Assembly (NCBI GenBank): GCA_020024285.1
Contig: JAHHTZ010000003.1
Span: forward strand, 124,001-188,000
DNA length: 64,000 bases
Source of the DNA: Oscillospiraceae bacterium
Lineage (GTDB): Bacteria > Bacillota > Clostridia > Oscillospirales > Ruminococcaceae
Direction of reading: 5' to 3'
Shown here piece by piece: positions 16,546 through 24,861 of the stretch (positions within the stretch are counted from its first letter, which is position 1; each line of letters starts with the position of its first letter). The position numbers and the translations under genes were made by a program. Under the pieces are notes generated by a model. The model ran no database searches. It worked only from the letters and a program-made list of their open reading frames with translations, and was not told where the DNA came from.

Positions 16546-17955
16546 TTAAAGTTTTGCTTTGAGGAATTCGTAGAATGCACGATAGGTCATATAAACGTCT
16601 GTTTTTGCAACGATCTCAAACGGAGAATGCATTGCCATAACAGGAACGCCGATATCGATGACATCCACGTTGAGAGCAGAAATGAATTTTGCAACGGTTC
16701 CGCCGCCGCCCTGATCCACTTTGCCAAGCTCTCCAGTCTGCCAGATAACCCCTGCATCGTCCATCACGCGGCGCACATCTCCTGCAAATTTTGCATAGCA
16801 GTCGTTTGTGCCGTTTTTTCCGCCGGAACCGGTGTATTTTACGATGCAAACGCCGTAGTTGAGGAAGGAGGAGTTGCGGCGCTCAAATACCTCCGGGAAG
16901 GTTGGGTCAAATGCTGCGGAAACGTCTGCGGAGAGGCATTTGGAGTTGGAGAGAACGGTGCGTGCCGGTACGTTGAATGCAGCTGCCAGATCTGCAATAA
17001 AGTATTTCAGGAAGGAAGAATGCAGACCGGTGTTGCTGTCGCTGCCTACTTCTTCTTTATCTGCAAATACAACAACGGAGGTCCATTCCGGATTTTCTTC
17101 GGTGTAATCAAGCTCTGCCATCAAGGAGGTGTAAGCGCAAACGCGGTCATCGTGTCCGTAAGCACCAACCAGGCTGCGGTCAAGACCAACATCCTTCGAT
17201 TTGCCTGCCGGAACCATCGTCAATTCTGCGGAGAGGAAGTCGCCCTCGATGATGCCGTATTTTTCAAAGAGAATGTTGAGGATGTTGAGTTTTACTTTTT
17301 CGGATGCTTTGTCGTCCTTAAACATCTGAGAGCCGATCACAACATTCAGTTCCTCGCCCTTGATGCCGTCCTTGAGCTTTCTCTCGTTCTGATCCTTGGA
17401 CAGGTGCGGGAGAAGGTCGGAAACCATGAATACCGGATCGTTTTCATCTTCACCGATGGTTACATGAACAACAGAGCCGTCTTTTTTATATACATCGCCG
17501 TGCAGTGCCAGAGGACGTGCAACCCACTGATATTTGCGAACACCGCCATAGTAGTGTGTTTTCAGCAGAGCCAGCTCTTCGCTCTCGTACAGCGGGCGCT
17601 GTTTGAGGTCCAGACGCGGGGAGTCGATATGAGATGCAAGGATCTTTACGCCCTGCTCGATCGGACGGCTGCCCATTGTACCGAAAATGAGCGCACGGCC
17701 GCGGTTGCTGCTGTAGAATTTTTCGCCCGGCATATATTTCTTTCCGGCTTCAAACGGACGATATCCCTTTTTCTCCAACAGTTCAACGGTAACTGCTACT
17801 GCTTCATTTTCGATTTTTGCATCATCCATAAACTTTTTGTATGGCTCACAAAAATCCTGCACCTTCTGCAGCTCTGCGTCAGAAAGCAGATTGGTAGCAT
17901 TTTCAGATTTCAGGAACAACTGCTCTTTCAAAAGCTCGCCTTTTGTCTTTTCCAT
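16546..17955 (-). CDS. M18 family metalloaminopeptidase
   Basis: A 469-residue zinc aminopeptidase related to yeast aminopeptidase I and bacterial ApeA/ApeB. Metal and catalytic motifs are present: ASHIDSPRLDLK near residue 108, GAYGHDDRVCAY near 268, and DKEEVGSDSNTG near 300. It trims N-terminal residues, often acidic ones, from peptides in the cytosol, usually as a dodecamer. The ATG follows AGGAGG with seven bases spacing. Monocistronic by context: a terminator follows and the next gene upstream is 80 bases away. Confidence 0.93.
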   Translation of the reverse strand: MEKTKGELLKEQLFLKSENATNLLSDAELQKVQDFCEPYKKFMDDAKIENEAVAVTVELLEKKGYRPFEAGKKYMPGEKFYSSNRGRALIFGTMGSRPIEQGVKILASHIDSPRLDLKQRPLYESEELALLKTHYYGGVRKYQWVARPLALHGDVYKKDGSVVHVTIGEDENDPVFMVSDLLPHLSKDQNERKLKDGIKGEELNVVIGSQMFKDDKASEKVKLNILNILFEKYGIIEGDFLSAELTMVPAGKSKDVGLDRSLVGAYGHDDRVCAYTSLMAELDYTEENPEWTSVVVFADKEEVGSDSNTGLHSSFLKYFIADLAAAFNVPARTVLSNSKCLSADVSAAFDPTFPEVFERRNSSFLNYGVCIVKYTGSGGKNGTNDCYAKFAGDVRRVMDDAGVIWQTGELGKVDQGGGGTVAKFISALNVDVIDIGVPVMAMHSPFEIVAKTDVYMTYRAFYEFLKAKL

Positions 17956-18036
17956 AAGAATTACCTCCTAAAATTTAATATTGAAACACGGGAAAAAATC
18001 CTTGTGTTTTAAGTATAGATCGATTGCTTTTTCAAA

Positions 18037-18633
18037 CTAATACAGCTTTTTATAGATTTCCATCGTTTCGATCACCCGCTCCACATACCAGTTTGTATCA
18101 GGATACGGGATCTTCTCCAATGTTTTGCCATCGGGAGAATATTCGGGGTCCTTAAGCCATTTGTTTACCGCTCCCATCCCTGCGTGATAAGAAGCCAGGA
18201 TCACCCGCGGGTCATCCCCCATCTCATCGCGGAGAAGCGAAAGCAGGCACGTTCCGTAGCGGATCGCAACCTCCGGCTCAAAGATATTATCGTATGTAAC
18301 GCCGCTGTCGTCCTTTATGCGGTACTGCACCCATTCAAAGGCATCCTTTGTCAGCTGCATTACGCCGCGGGCATCCGCCTTGGAATGTGCATTCGGGTCA
18401 AAGTTGCTCTCTGTTTTTGCCACAGCATAGATGAGATTCTGGTCCATTGCATACTCTTTGCTGTATTGTTCGACCCATTCCCGATAGGTCCTTGGGTACA
18501 GCGCCCGTGCTGCCTGATCGGCTGCGGGCATCAGCAGCAGTACGCCGCCTACGATCAAAAATCCCACCACCGCCAAAAAGCAGAGGAATCGCGGCCAGAC
18601 GATGCGCGTGCGCCGACGCCTGTTCTCCTGCAT
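18037..18633 (-). CDS. Membrane-anchored lytic transglycosylase (Slt domain)
   Basis: A 198-residue protein. A basic N-terminus and one membrane helix (residues 15-36) precede an extracytoplasmic Slt goose-lysozyme-like domain. The catalytic Glu is in AVAKTESNFDP, followed by the family motifs ARGVMQLT and ASYHAGMGAVNKWL. It cleaves glycan strands of peptidoglycan and resembles B. subtilis YjbJ/CwlQ-type enzymes. It starts two bases after the coaE stop, so the two are very likely co-translated, although their functions are unrelated. Confidence 0.92.
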   Translation of the reverse strand: MQENRRRRTRIVWPRFLCFLAVVGFLIVGGVLLLMPAADQAARALYPRTYREWVEQYSKEYAMDQNLIYAVAKTESNFDPNAHSKADARGVMQLTKDAFEWVQYRIKDDSGVTYDNIFEPEVAIRYGTCLLSLLRDEMGDDPRVILASYHAGMGAVNKWLKDPEYSPDGKTLEKIPYPDTNWYVERVIETMEIYKKLY

Positions 18634-18635
18634 CG

Positions 18636-19340
18636 CTATTCTTCCTCCTGGGAGGCGGTTTCTTTTGCTGCTTCCTCGGTATTCTCTTCGTTCTCCTGCT
18701 CTGCTTCTTCTTTTTCATTTTGCTCTTCGTCGTGCTGGAGCAGATAGCGCAGGCGGGAGGTCATGTTGTCTGCCTGCACCTTGAGTGCATCCCGGTCACC
18801 GATATTGGAAATGACGCACCAGGAGCGCTGAACATAATACTGTTCGTCATGCTGTGCATGGATGCGGTTTGATGCTTCCTCCTCCGACAGTCCGTCGCGC
18901 TGTATGATGCGGCTCAGGCGGATCTCGGCAGGTGCTACCACAGAGAGCACCCGGTCACAGAAGCGGTCTGCTCCGCTTTCAAACAGGGTCGGAGCATCCA
19001 GGACGATGATGCCTTCTTCCGATGATTTTGCCGCATCGATCTTCTCTTTGAGCATCTCGATGATATATGGAAACATGATTGCATTGAGCTGCTTTAATTT
19101 TGCCTTGTCTGTAAAGACGGTCTGTGCCATTTTGCTGCGGTTGAGATTTCCGTCGATGGTCAGATACTCACACCCAAACTCCAATGCAATATCTGCAATG
19201 CAGGAGGAACCTTTTTCGACAACGTCGCGTGCGATCTGATCCGCATCGATCACCGTGCAGCCGATTTGCTGCAAATATTCACACAGCGTGGTCTTTCCTG
19301 CGCCGGACTGACCCGTCAGTCCCAAGACTATGTTTTTCAT
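18636..19340 (-). CDS. coaE: Dephospho-CoA kinase with acidic C-terminal tail
   Basis: A 234-residue P-loop kinase that phosphorylates dephospho-CoA in the last step of CoA synthesis. Walker A GQSGAGKTT is near residues 9-17, and the family motifs DADQIARDVV and VLDAPTLFESG follow. The start is ATG 19340, preceded by GGGGAG; the frame is open further upstream but lacks a ribosome site. The last 35 residues are almost all Glu with Gln, Asn and Ala, an extension not needed by the fold, since most CoaE proteins have about 200 residues. Part of the prfA operon. Confidence 0.95.
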   Translation of the reverse strand: MKNIVLGLTGQSGAGKTTLCEYLQQIGCTVIDADQIARDVVEKGSSCIADIALEFGCEYLTIDGNLNRSKMAQTVFTDKAKLKQLNAIMFPYIIEMLKEKIDAAKSSEEGIIVLDAPTLFESGADRFCDRVLSVVAPAEIRLSRIIQRDGLSEEEASNRIHAQHDEQYYVQRSWCVISNIGDRDALKVQADNMTSRLRYLLQHDEEQNEKEEAEQENEENTEEAAKETASQEEE

Positions 19341-19368
19341 ATCCACTCCCCATTCTGCCCGCCGGGCG

Positions 19369-20424
19369 CTATCTTGACGCTTTTTCGTCAGAAATTTCTC
19401 TTTCATCAAAGCCTGCTGCCCGGATCAGGCGATTGTATACCGCAAGACCCACCCCTTTTTTCGAAGGGCAGCGTGCATAGACCTGAACAGCCTCTTTTTC
19501 ATCCAATTCCCGAAGGGCTGCAAACAAGCGATGTGCCTGCACCCCGTCGTCCTCTCCTCTTCCCCATAAAATATAGGGGACCCTGAGCTCTGATGCGTCC
19601 TCTTCAAAGCAAAGAGCATAGACCCCAGGAGCATTGTGGCTGTTGACATATCTAATATATTCTTCTGATGTTCCGTCTAAGATCGTCACTTGAGCTTTTG
19701 GGGAATAATGTTTGTATTTCATTCCCGGAGAAACAGCTTTGACACCCTGCTTTAACTCTCCGGTGACTGCCTGATGGATCACAAGCTCTCCTAAAACCTC
19801 CGAAAGCTGTTCCGGGGTGATCGCACCGGGACGAAGAAGGATCGGTTTTTCCTCCGCGAGGGAGAGCACGGTGGACTCCACCCCCACGCTGCACGGACCG
19901 CTGTCCACAATGGCATCCACGCGACCCCACAGATCGTCGATGCAGTGCTGTGCCGTGGTAGGGCTTGGCTTTCCCGAGAGGTTCGCAGAAGGCGCTGCAA
20001 TCGGGACCTGCGCCCTGCGGATGATGGCTCTTGCCACCGGATGGGACGGGATACGGATCGCAACGGTATCAAGCCCGCCCGATGTTTCCTTTGGGATACA
20101 GTCCTGCTTTTTGAGGATGACGGTCAATGGACCCGGAGAAAAGCGGCGGCACAGCTCATAGTATTCGGGCGGGATGTCCTTAGCGTATTTTTTGGCATCC
20201 TCAACATCGGCAATATGGATGATGAGCGGATTGTCCTGCGGACGCCCCTTTGCCTCATAGATCTGCTTGACCGCCTGCGGATCGAGCGCATTGGCTCCCA
20301 GACCATAGACCGTTTCTGTCGGGATCGCCACCAGTCCCCCGCGGCAAAGCAGCTGTGCTGCCTGATCGACCGCGTCGCTTTGTGCTTCGGGGTCATCGAT
20401 TTCCAATAATTTTGTATCTAACAT
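19369..20424 (-). CDS. tsaC: L-threonylcarbamoyladenylate synthase, Sua5 type
   Basis: A 351-residue protein with an N-terminal YrdC domain (about 1-205) and a C-terminal Sua5 domain (about 230-350), the long form found in B. subtilis YwlC and archaea. Signatures include AIPTETVYGLGANA, KGRPQDNPL and SAN in IAAPSANLSGKPSPT. It makes threonylcarbamoyl-AMP from Thr, bicarbonate and ATP for t6A37 modification of tRNA. Partners tsaB and tsaE lie near 55-56 kb. It sits 22 bases after prfA, as in other Firmicutes. Confidence 0.96.
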   Translation of the reverse strand: MLDTKLLEIDDPEAQSDAVDQAAQLLCRGGLVAIPTETVYGLGANALDPQAVKQIYEAKGRPQDNPLIIHIADVEDAKKYAKDIPPEYYELCRRFSPGPLTVILKKQDCIPKETSGGLDTVAIRIPSHPVARAIIRRAQVPIAAPSANLSGKPSPTTAQHCIDDLWGRVDAIVDSGPCSVGVESTVLSLAEEKPILLRPGAITPEQLSEVLGELVIHQAVTGELKQGVKAVSPGMKYKHYSPKAQVTILDGTSEEYIRYVNSHNAPGVYALCFEEDASELRVPYILWGRGEDDGVQAHRLFAALRELDEKEAVQVYARCPSKKGVGLAVYNRLIRAAGFDEREISDEKASR

Positions 20425-20446
20425 AAAACTGTTTCACCAGCTTTGT

Positions 20447-21529
20447 TTATATTTCTTCAGAGTTGCTTGCTTTGAGCTTTTCTGCCTGATCGAAGGTGTT
20501 CAAAGCGTCAAACAGTTCTGTCAGATCACCGTTGAGGATGCTGTCGAGCTTATAGAGGGTCAAGCCGATGCGGTGGTCGGTCACGCGTCCCTGCGGATAG
20601 TTATAGGTGCGGATACGCTCTGCGCGGTCGCCGGTACCTACCTGCAATTTACGCTCGCTTGCGATGGATTCGTTTTGTTCTCTCTGCAATTTTTCAAAGA
20701 TACGCGAGCGAAGGATCTTCATGGCCTTGTCCTTATTTTTATACTGGCTTCGCTCATCCTGGCATTCTACCACGGTCCCGGTCGGGATATGGGTGATACG
20801 GATCGCGGATTCTGTTTTATTGACGTGCTGACCGCCTGCACCGCCGGAACGGTAGGTATCGATCTGCAGGTCCTTCGGGTTGATTTCAAACTCGATCTCA
20901 TCGACCTCCGGCAATACTGCCACAGTGACCGTAGAGGTATGGATGCGTCCCTGTGTCTCGGTTTCCGGCACACGCTGAACGCGGTGTACGCCGCTTTCAA
21001 ACTTAAATTTGGAGTATGCTCCGTCGCCGTTGATGTTGAAGCTGATTTCCTTATAGCCGCCAAGCTCTGTTTCGTTGGCGTTGAGGACCTCTGTTTTCCA
21101 TCCCTGTGTATCGGCATACATGGAGTACATCCGGTAGAGGGAATTTGCAAACAAGGCTGCCTCCTCACCGCCTGCACCGCCGCGGATCTCCACGATGACG
21201 TTGCGGTCATCGTTCGGGTCCTTTGGCAGCAGCAGGAGCTTGAGCTCCTCGGAGTAGACTTCGATTTTCTTTTTGTTGTCTACAAGCTGCTCGGTGATAA
21301 GCTCCTTAAAGTCCTTGTCCAGACCGCCTTCTTCGAGAAGCATTTCTGCTTCTTCCATGTCGTTTTTTGCCTGCATGTATTCGCGGTATTTTTCAACGAT
21401 CGGGGTCAGGGTGCTGTATTCCTTCATCAAAGAAGCATACTGCTTCTGGTCGCTTACAACATTTGGGTCCATCAAACGTTGATTGATTTCCTCATATCTG
21501 CTCTCTGCAGAACCAAGTTTTTCGAACAT
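20447..21529 (-). CDS. prfA: Peptide chain release factor 1
   Basis: A 360-residue class I release factor for UAA and UAG. The catalytic GGQ loop is in RSGGAGGQHVNKTES near residue 230; the anticodon-like PxT region is near 185 (VPETETQGR). Full length. It is transcribed with DUF951 upstream and tsaC, coaE and slt downstream. The N5-glutamine methyltransferase gene prmC, which modifies the GGQ glutamine and commonly follows prfA, is absent at this spot. Confidence 0.98.
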   Translation of the reverse strand: MFEKLGSAESRYEEINQRLMDPNVVSDQKQYASLMKEYSTLTPIVEKYREYMQAKNDMEEAEMLLEEGGLDKDFKELITEQLVDNKKKIEVYSEELKLLLLPKDPNDDRNVIVEIRGGAGGEEAALFANSLYRMYSMYADTQGWKTEVLNANETELGGYKEISFNINGDGAYSKFKFESGVHRVQRVPETETQGRIHTSTVTVAVLPEVDEIEFEINPKDLQIDTYRSGGAGGQHVNKTESAIRITHIPTGTVVECQDERSQYKNKDKAMKILRSRIFEKLQREQNESIASERKLQVGTGDRAERIRTYNYPQGRVTDHRIGLTLYKLDSILNGDLTELFDALNTFDQAEKLKASNSEEI

Positions 21530-21570
21530 TGGGTTGTTTCTCCTTCTTCTATCAAAAATTTTCCAATCGA

Positions 21571-21765
21571 CTATTGCTGTGGAGGTTCCTGCGGGACGAT
21601 CTGGCGGATATTTTTTTCTGCCTTTGCGCGCGGGACCATAACCTCCCGTCCGCAGTTTTCACAGCGGATCTTAAAATCCATGCCTGTGCGCAGCACCAGA
21701 AAGCGGTTGCACCCGCAGGGATGATTTTTTTTCATCACCAGCACATCTCCAACATTGACATTCAT
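21571..21765 (-). CDS. DUF951 small zinc-ribbon-like protein
   Basis: A 64-residue protein beginning MNVNVGDVLVMKKNHPCGCN with a second cysteine pair, CENCGREVMVPR. It matches the DUF951 family, common in Firmicutes and of unknown function. The CGC...CENC arrangement suggests a zinc site. The ATG follows AGGAGG. It leads the prfA operon, 41 bases before prfA. Confidence 0.88.
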   Translation of the reverse strand: MNVNVGDVLVMKKNHPCGCNRFLVLRTGMDFKIRCENCGREVMVPRAKAEKNIRQIVPQEPPQQ

Positions 21766-21831
21766 ATGCCTTTTGCCTCCTGCATCAAAACAGACAACGG
21801 AAGAAAAGCTCCATTGTCATTTACTCTACCT

Positions 21832-21861
21832 ATTATATCAAACTTTTCCCCTGTTCTGCAA
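21832..21861 (-). promoter_or_regulatory. Promoter of DUF951-prfA operon
   Basis: On the minus strand TTGCAG, 18 bases, perfect TATAAT, about 65 bases before the DUF951 start. Confidence 0.6.
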
Positions 21862-22032
21862 CGTCTTGTGAGGGAAATTTTTCTTCGTGCGCCTTCCCCC
21901 GATATCGATTATTTTGAAACGCTTTTATGAACATTTTGTGCATGGCGAAATAAACCCTTCCTTTTTCTGCACTATTTCCATGGAAACGTCCGAAATGACG
22001 TTTTATCTATGTTAGGAGGTGTTGAAACTCCG

Positions 22033-22230
22033 ATGGAGCAAACGATTTTATGCCGATTTGATGACCGCTCTCTTGCGCAGATATGCCTGAGCCATCTTTC
22101 CACGATGTTTGATTGTTCTTCCACGCAGCTTGCTGACGGCACCATTCTTTTGGAATGCGCGAAAAAAGACTCTGCCCGCATCGTGGAGCGCCTTGCCTAT
22201 ATGGGTGCTGCATGGGTGCGGATGTCTTAA
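22033..22230 (+). CDS. Small protein of unknown function (65 aa)
   Basis: I do not recognise this protein. It begins MEQTILCRFDDRSLAQICL and ends YMGAAWVRMS; it is mixed alpha/beta in character with four Cys and has no membrane segment. AGGAGG at 22014-22019 is 13 bases before ATG 22033; an earlier ATG at 22009 lies upstream of that site. Codon use and the ribosome site support a real gene, but only moderately. It sits divergent to DUF951-prfA and 150 bases before the S1-domain gene on the same strand. An inverted repeat (TTTCCATGGAAA, 21975-21986) and a small hairpin lie just upstream. Confidence 0.5.
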   Translation: MEQTILCRFDDRSLAQICLSHLSTMFDCSSTQLADGTILLECAKKDSARIVERLAYMGAAWVRMS

Positions 22231-22379
22231 ACCTGTTTTTCTCTTTTTTGGTTCGGAATCCCGCCTGTCTGCTTCTAAGATGCTCTGTGCTGTAATATAT
22301 TGAACCATACTGCATATAGAGTGCTGCAAGACTTGAAGCGGACGTTTTCTCTCCGCATAGAAAAAGAGGAGGTTTTATA

Positions 22380-23303
22380 ATGACATCATATAAGCCGGAG
22401 GGCTGGCTCTTACATACCCGTGAAAATCAGGAAGCGATACGCTCAATTTCCGGACTTCAGGATGCGTGCCGTCAGGGGAGCATCCTGGAGGCGCGCGCCG
22501 CAGTCTGCACTGCAGAACACGATCTGCTGGTGGACTTCGGGTTCTGCCGCGGTGTGATCCCGCGGGAGGAGGGCGCGCTTGGGATCGCAGAAGGCACCAC
22601 GCGGGATATCGCCCTGATTGCGCGGGTGAACAAGCCTGTCTGCTTTCAGGTTTTATCCATTTCCACCGATGAGCGGGGAAATGTCACCCCCATCCTTTCG
22701 CGGCGCATGGCGCAGGAGCGCTGTCAGCGCGACTATCTTTCGCATCTCGTTCCCGGCGATATTCTGGATGCCTGTGTCACACACCTCGAATCCTTCGGCT
22801 GCTTTGTCGATATAGGCTGCGGCATCTCGTCCCTCATCCCCATTGATTTCATCTCGGTCAGCCGTATTTTTCATCCATGTGACCGCTTTTGCACAGGACA
22901 AAACATCAAAGCTGTGGTGCAGTCGGTGGATGCCCGTGGGCGCATCACACTCAGCCACAAGGAGCTCCTTGGCACATGGGAAGAAAACGCCGCACTCTTT
23001 GAGCCGGGTGAAACCGTCGCCGGCATTGTGCGCTCGGTCGAGGACTACGGGATCTTCGTGGAGCTCACGCCAAATCTGGCAGGGCTTGCGGAACCAAAGG
23101 AGGGGAGCTATCCCGGTCAGCAGGCAAGCGTCTACATCAAGAACCTGATCCCGGAAAAGATGAAGGCAAAGCTCATCCTCGTCGATACCTTTGATGCTGC
23201 CTACGAGCCGTCGCCCCTGCGCTACTTTATCAATTCCGGTCACATCGACCGCTGGGTCTATTCCCCAAAAAGCGCTCCCCGTCAGATCATCAGCGAATTT
23301 TAA
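22380..23303 (+). CDS. S1 RNA-binding domain protein (RpsA-like, two S1 repeats)
   Basis: A 307-residue protein. Residues about 125-195 (PGDILDACVTHLESFGCFVDIG) and 205-275 (PGETVAGIVRSVEDYGIFVELT) are two S1 OB-fold repeats; a more divergent N-terminal part (about 35-110) may be a third. It probably binds RNA or ribosomes, like the short S1 homologues of low-GC Gram-positives. The ATG follows GAGGAGG at good spacing. A strong terminator follows. Whether it is a true ribosomal S1 or an accessory factor cannot be decided here. Confidence 0.85.
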   Translation: MTSYKPEGWLLHTRENQEAIRSISGLQDACRQGSILEARAAVCTAEHDLLVDFGFCRGVIPREEGALGIAEGTTRDIALIARVNKPVCFQVLSISTDERGNVTPILSRRMAQERCQRDYLSHLVPGDILDACVTHLESFGCFVDIGCGISSLIPIDFISVSRIFHPCDRFCTGQNIKAVVQSVDARGRITLSHKELLGTWEENAALFEPGETVAGIVRSVEDYGIFVELTPNLAGLAEPKEGSYPGQQASVYIKNLIPEKMKAKLILVDTFDAAYEPSPLRYFINSGHIDRWVYSPKSAPRQIISEF

Positions 23304-23305
23304 CG

Positions 23306-23336
23306 AAAAAAGGACAGCAGACGCTGTCCTTTTTTT
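23306..23336. terminator. Bidirectional terminator between S1-domain gene and ymdB-type gene
   Basis: AAAAAAGGACAGC pairs with GCTGTCCTTTTTT around AGAC. It serves both convergent genes. Confidence 0.9.
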
Positions 23337-24093
23337 ATATCCGCTCGATGCGGATGCCCTTACCTGTTTTCTCGTCAAGCTCGATCAAGCATCCGTGCAT
23401 CTCGCAATCCTCATGATCGTATTCAAAACGAACCGGAAGACGGTTGATGAAGCGATTGATGATAAGCTCCTTTTTTACACCGAGAACGGAATTTTTTCCG
23501 CCGCACATTCCTGCATCGGTGAGATATGCCGTTCCCTTCGGGAGGATTCGCTCGTCCGCCGTCTGGACATGGGTGTGCGTTCCGATCACGGCGGAAACAC
23601 GCCCGTCAAGGTAATGACCCATCGCGATTTTCTCGGAGGTTGCCTCCGCATGAAAATCCACAAAGATATTCTTTGTGGAAACGGTGGGCAGAATGCGGTC
23701 GATCACCTCAAAGGGATTGTCGCACGGCTCCATGTAGGTCTGCCCCTGCAAATTGATGACGCAAAGCTGAAAGCGCAGAAGATCGAGCGTATACACGCCG
23801 CATCCCGGTGCATCCCGATGATAGTTTGCCGGACGGATCACGCCTGTCTGCCTGTCAAGAAGCTCATAGACCTCGCGGCGGCGCAGAACGTGGTTTCCCG
23901 TTGTGATGACGTCTGCCCCGGCGGAAAAGAGCGTCTGTGCGCTTTCCGGTGTGATGCCGTTTCCTTCTGCGGAATTTTCCCCGTTGATGATGCAGACATC
24001 CACACCCTGCCGGCGCTTGAGCTCCGGCAGGGTTTTCTGAAGCAGGCTGCATCCTGATTTTCCGATGACATCGCCTAAAAATAAAATTTTCAT
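23335..24093 (-). CDS. YmdB-type metallophosphoesterase (2',3'-cyclic nucleotide phosphodiesterase family)
   Basis: A 252-residue protein of the TIGR00282/YmdB family. Di-metal site motifs are clear: ILFLGDVIGKSG at the N-terminus, INGENSAEGNGIT, TGNHV, DFHAEATSEK and GTHTHVQTADE. B. subtilis YmdB hydrolyses cyclic nucleotides and affects biofilm and motility choice. ATG 24093 is chosen because GGAG lies six bases upstream; the earlier ATG at 24105 has no ribosome site. It follows the amino acid transporter ATPase gene by 45 bases on the same strand. Confidence 0.92.
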   Translation of the reverse strand: MKILFLGDVIGKSGCSLLQKTLPELKRRQGVDVCIINGENSAEGNGITPESAQTLFSAGADVITTGNHVLRRREVYELLDRQTGVIRPANYHRDAPGCGVYTLDLLRFQLCVINLQGQTYMEPCDNPFEVIDRILPTVSTKNIFVDFHAEATSEKIAMGHYLDGRVSAVIGTHTHVQTADERILPKGTAYLTDAGMCGGKNSVLGVKKELIINRFINRLPVRFEYDHEDCEMHGCLIELDEKTGKGIRIERI

Positions 24094-24138
24094 CCGTTTC
24101 TCCATTCTGTCGATTGATCTCTCAAGGCACAGATGATG

Positions 24139-24861
24139 CTACAACACCTTGGAAAGAAAATCCTGAAGGCGCGGGTTTTTCGGATTTGTGAAAAACTCCT
24201 GCGGGGGAGCCTCCTCCTTCACCTGTCCTTCGTCGATAAAGAGGACACGCGTTGCCACTTCGCGTGCAAAGCCCATCTCATGGGTCACGACCACCATCGT
24301 CATGCCCTCGTCTGCAAGCTCCTTCATCAGCTGGAGCACCTCGCCCACCATCTCCGGGTCGAGCGCAGAGGTCGGTTCGTCAAAGAGCATCACGTCCGGG
24401 TTCATCGCCAGCGCACGCACGATTGCAATGCGCTGCTTCTGTCCGCCGGAGAGCTGGTTCGGGTAAGCGTTTGCTTTGTCGGGGAGTCCGATGCGCTCCA
24501 GCCACTCCATCGCTTTTTTATCTGCTTCCTGCTGTGTCATCAGCTTGAGGTTCACCGGTGCAAAGGTGATGTTTTTGAGCACCGTCATGTGAGGAAAGAG
24601 GTTAAACTGCTGGAACACCATCCCCATTTTCTGACGCAGCTTTTGAATGTCGCATTTTGGGTCGGTGATGTTCTGTCCTTCAAACCAGATCTCGCCGCTT
24701 GTTGGCTTTTCGAGCAGATTGAGGCAGCGCAAAAAGGTGGATTTACCGGAACCGGACGGACCCACAACGACCACCTTTTCCCCTTTTTCGATCGTCTGAT
24801 CGATCCCGCGCAGGACCGAAACATCTCCATAAGATTTCACAAGGTTTTTAGTGCTTATCAC
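24139..24861 (-). CDS. Polar amino acid ABC transporter ATP-binding protein
   Basis: A 240-residue GlnQ/HisP-type ATPase. It has Walker A GPSGSGKST, Q-loop VFQQFNLFPHM, signature LSGGQKQR, Walker B VMLFDEPTSALDPEMVG, and the H-loop in VVVTHEMGFA. The start is placed at GTG 24861, ten bases after AAAGGAGG; an upstream TTG frame extension lacks such a site. The gene start overlaps the permease end by 14 bases, so the two are translationally coupled. Confidence 0.95.
   Translation of the reverse strand: MISTKNLVKSYGDVSVLRGIDQTIEKGEKVVVVGPSGSGKSTFLRCLNLLEKPTSGEIWFEGQNITDPKCDIQKLRQKMGMVFQQFNLFPHMTVLKNITFAPVNLKLMTQQEADKKAMEWLERIGLPDKANAYPNQLSGGQKQRIAIVRALAMNPDVMLFDEPTSALDPEMVGEVLQLMKELADEGMTMVVVTHEMGFAREVATRVLFIDEGQVKEEAPPQEFFTNPKNPRLQDFLSKVL

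Noticed and set aside
16537..18012. A 491-codon plus-strand frame opposite the M18 aminopeptidase gene
   Set aside because: Antisense shadow; starts inside the terminator and has no recognisable domain.
20573..21724. A 383-codon plus-strand frame opposite prfA
   Set aside because: Antisense shadow of a full-length release factor gene.
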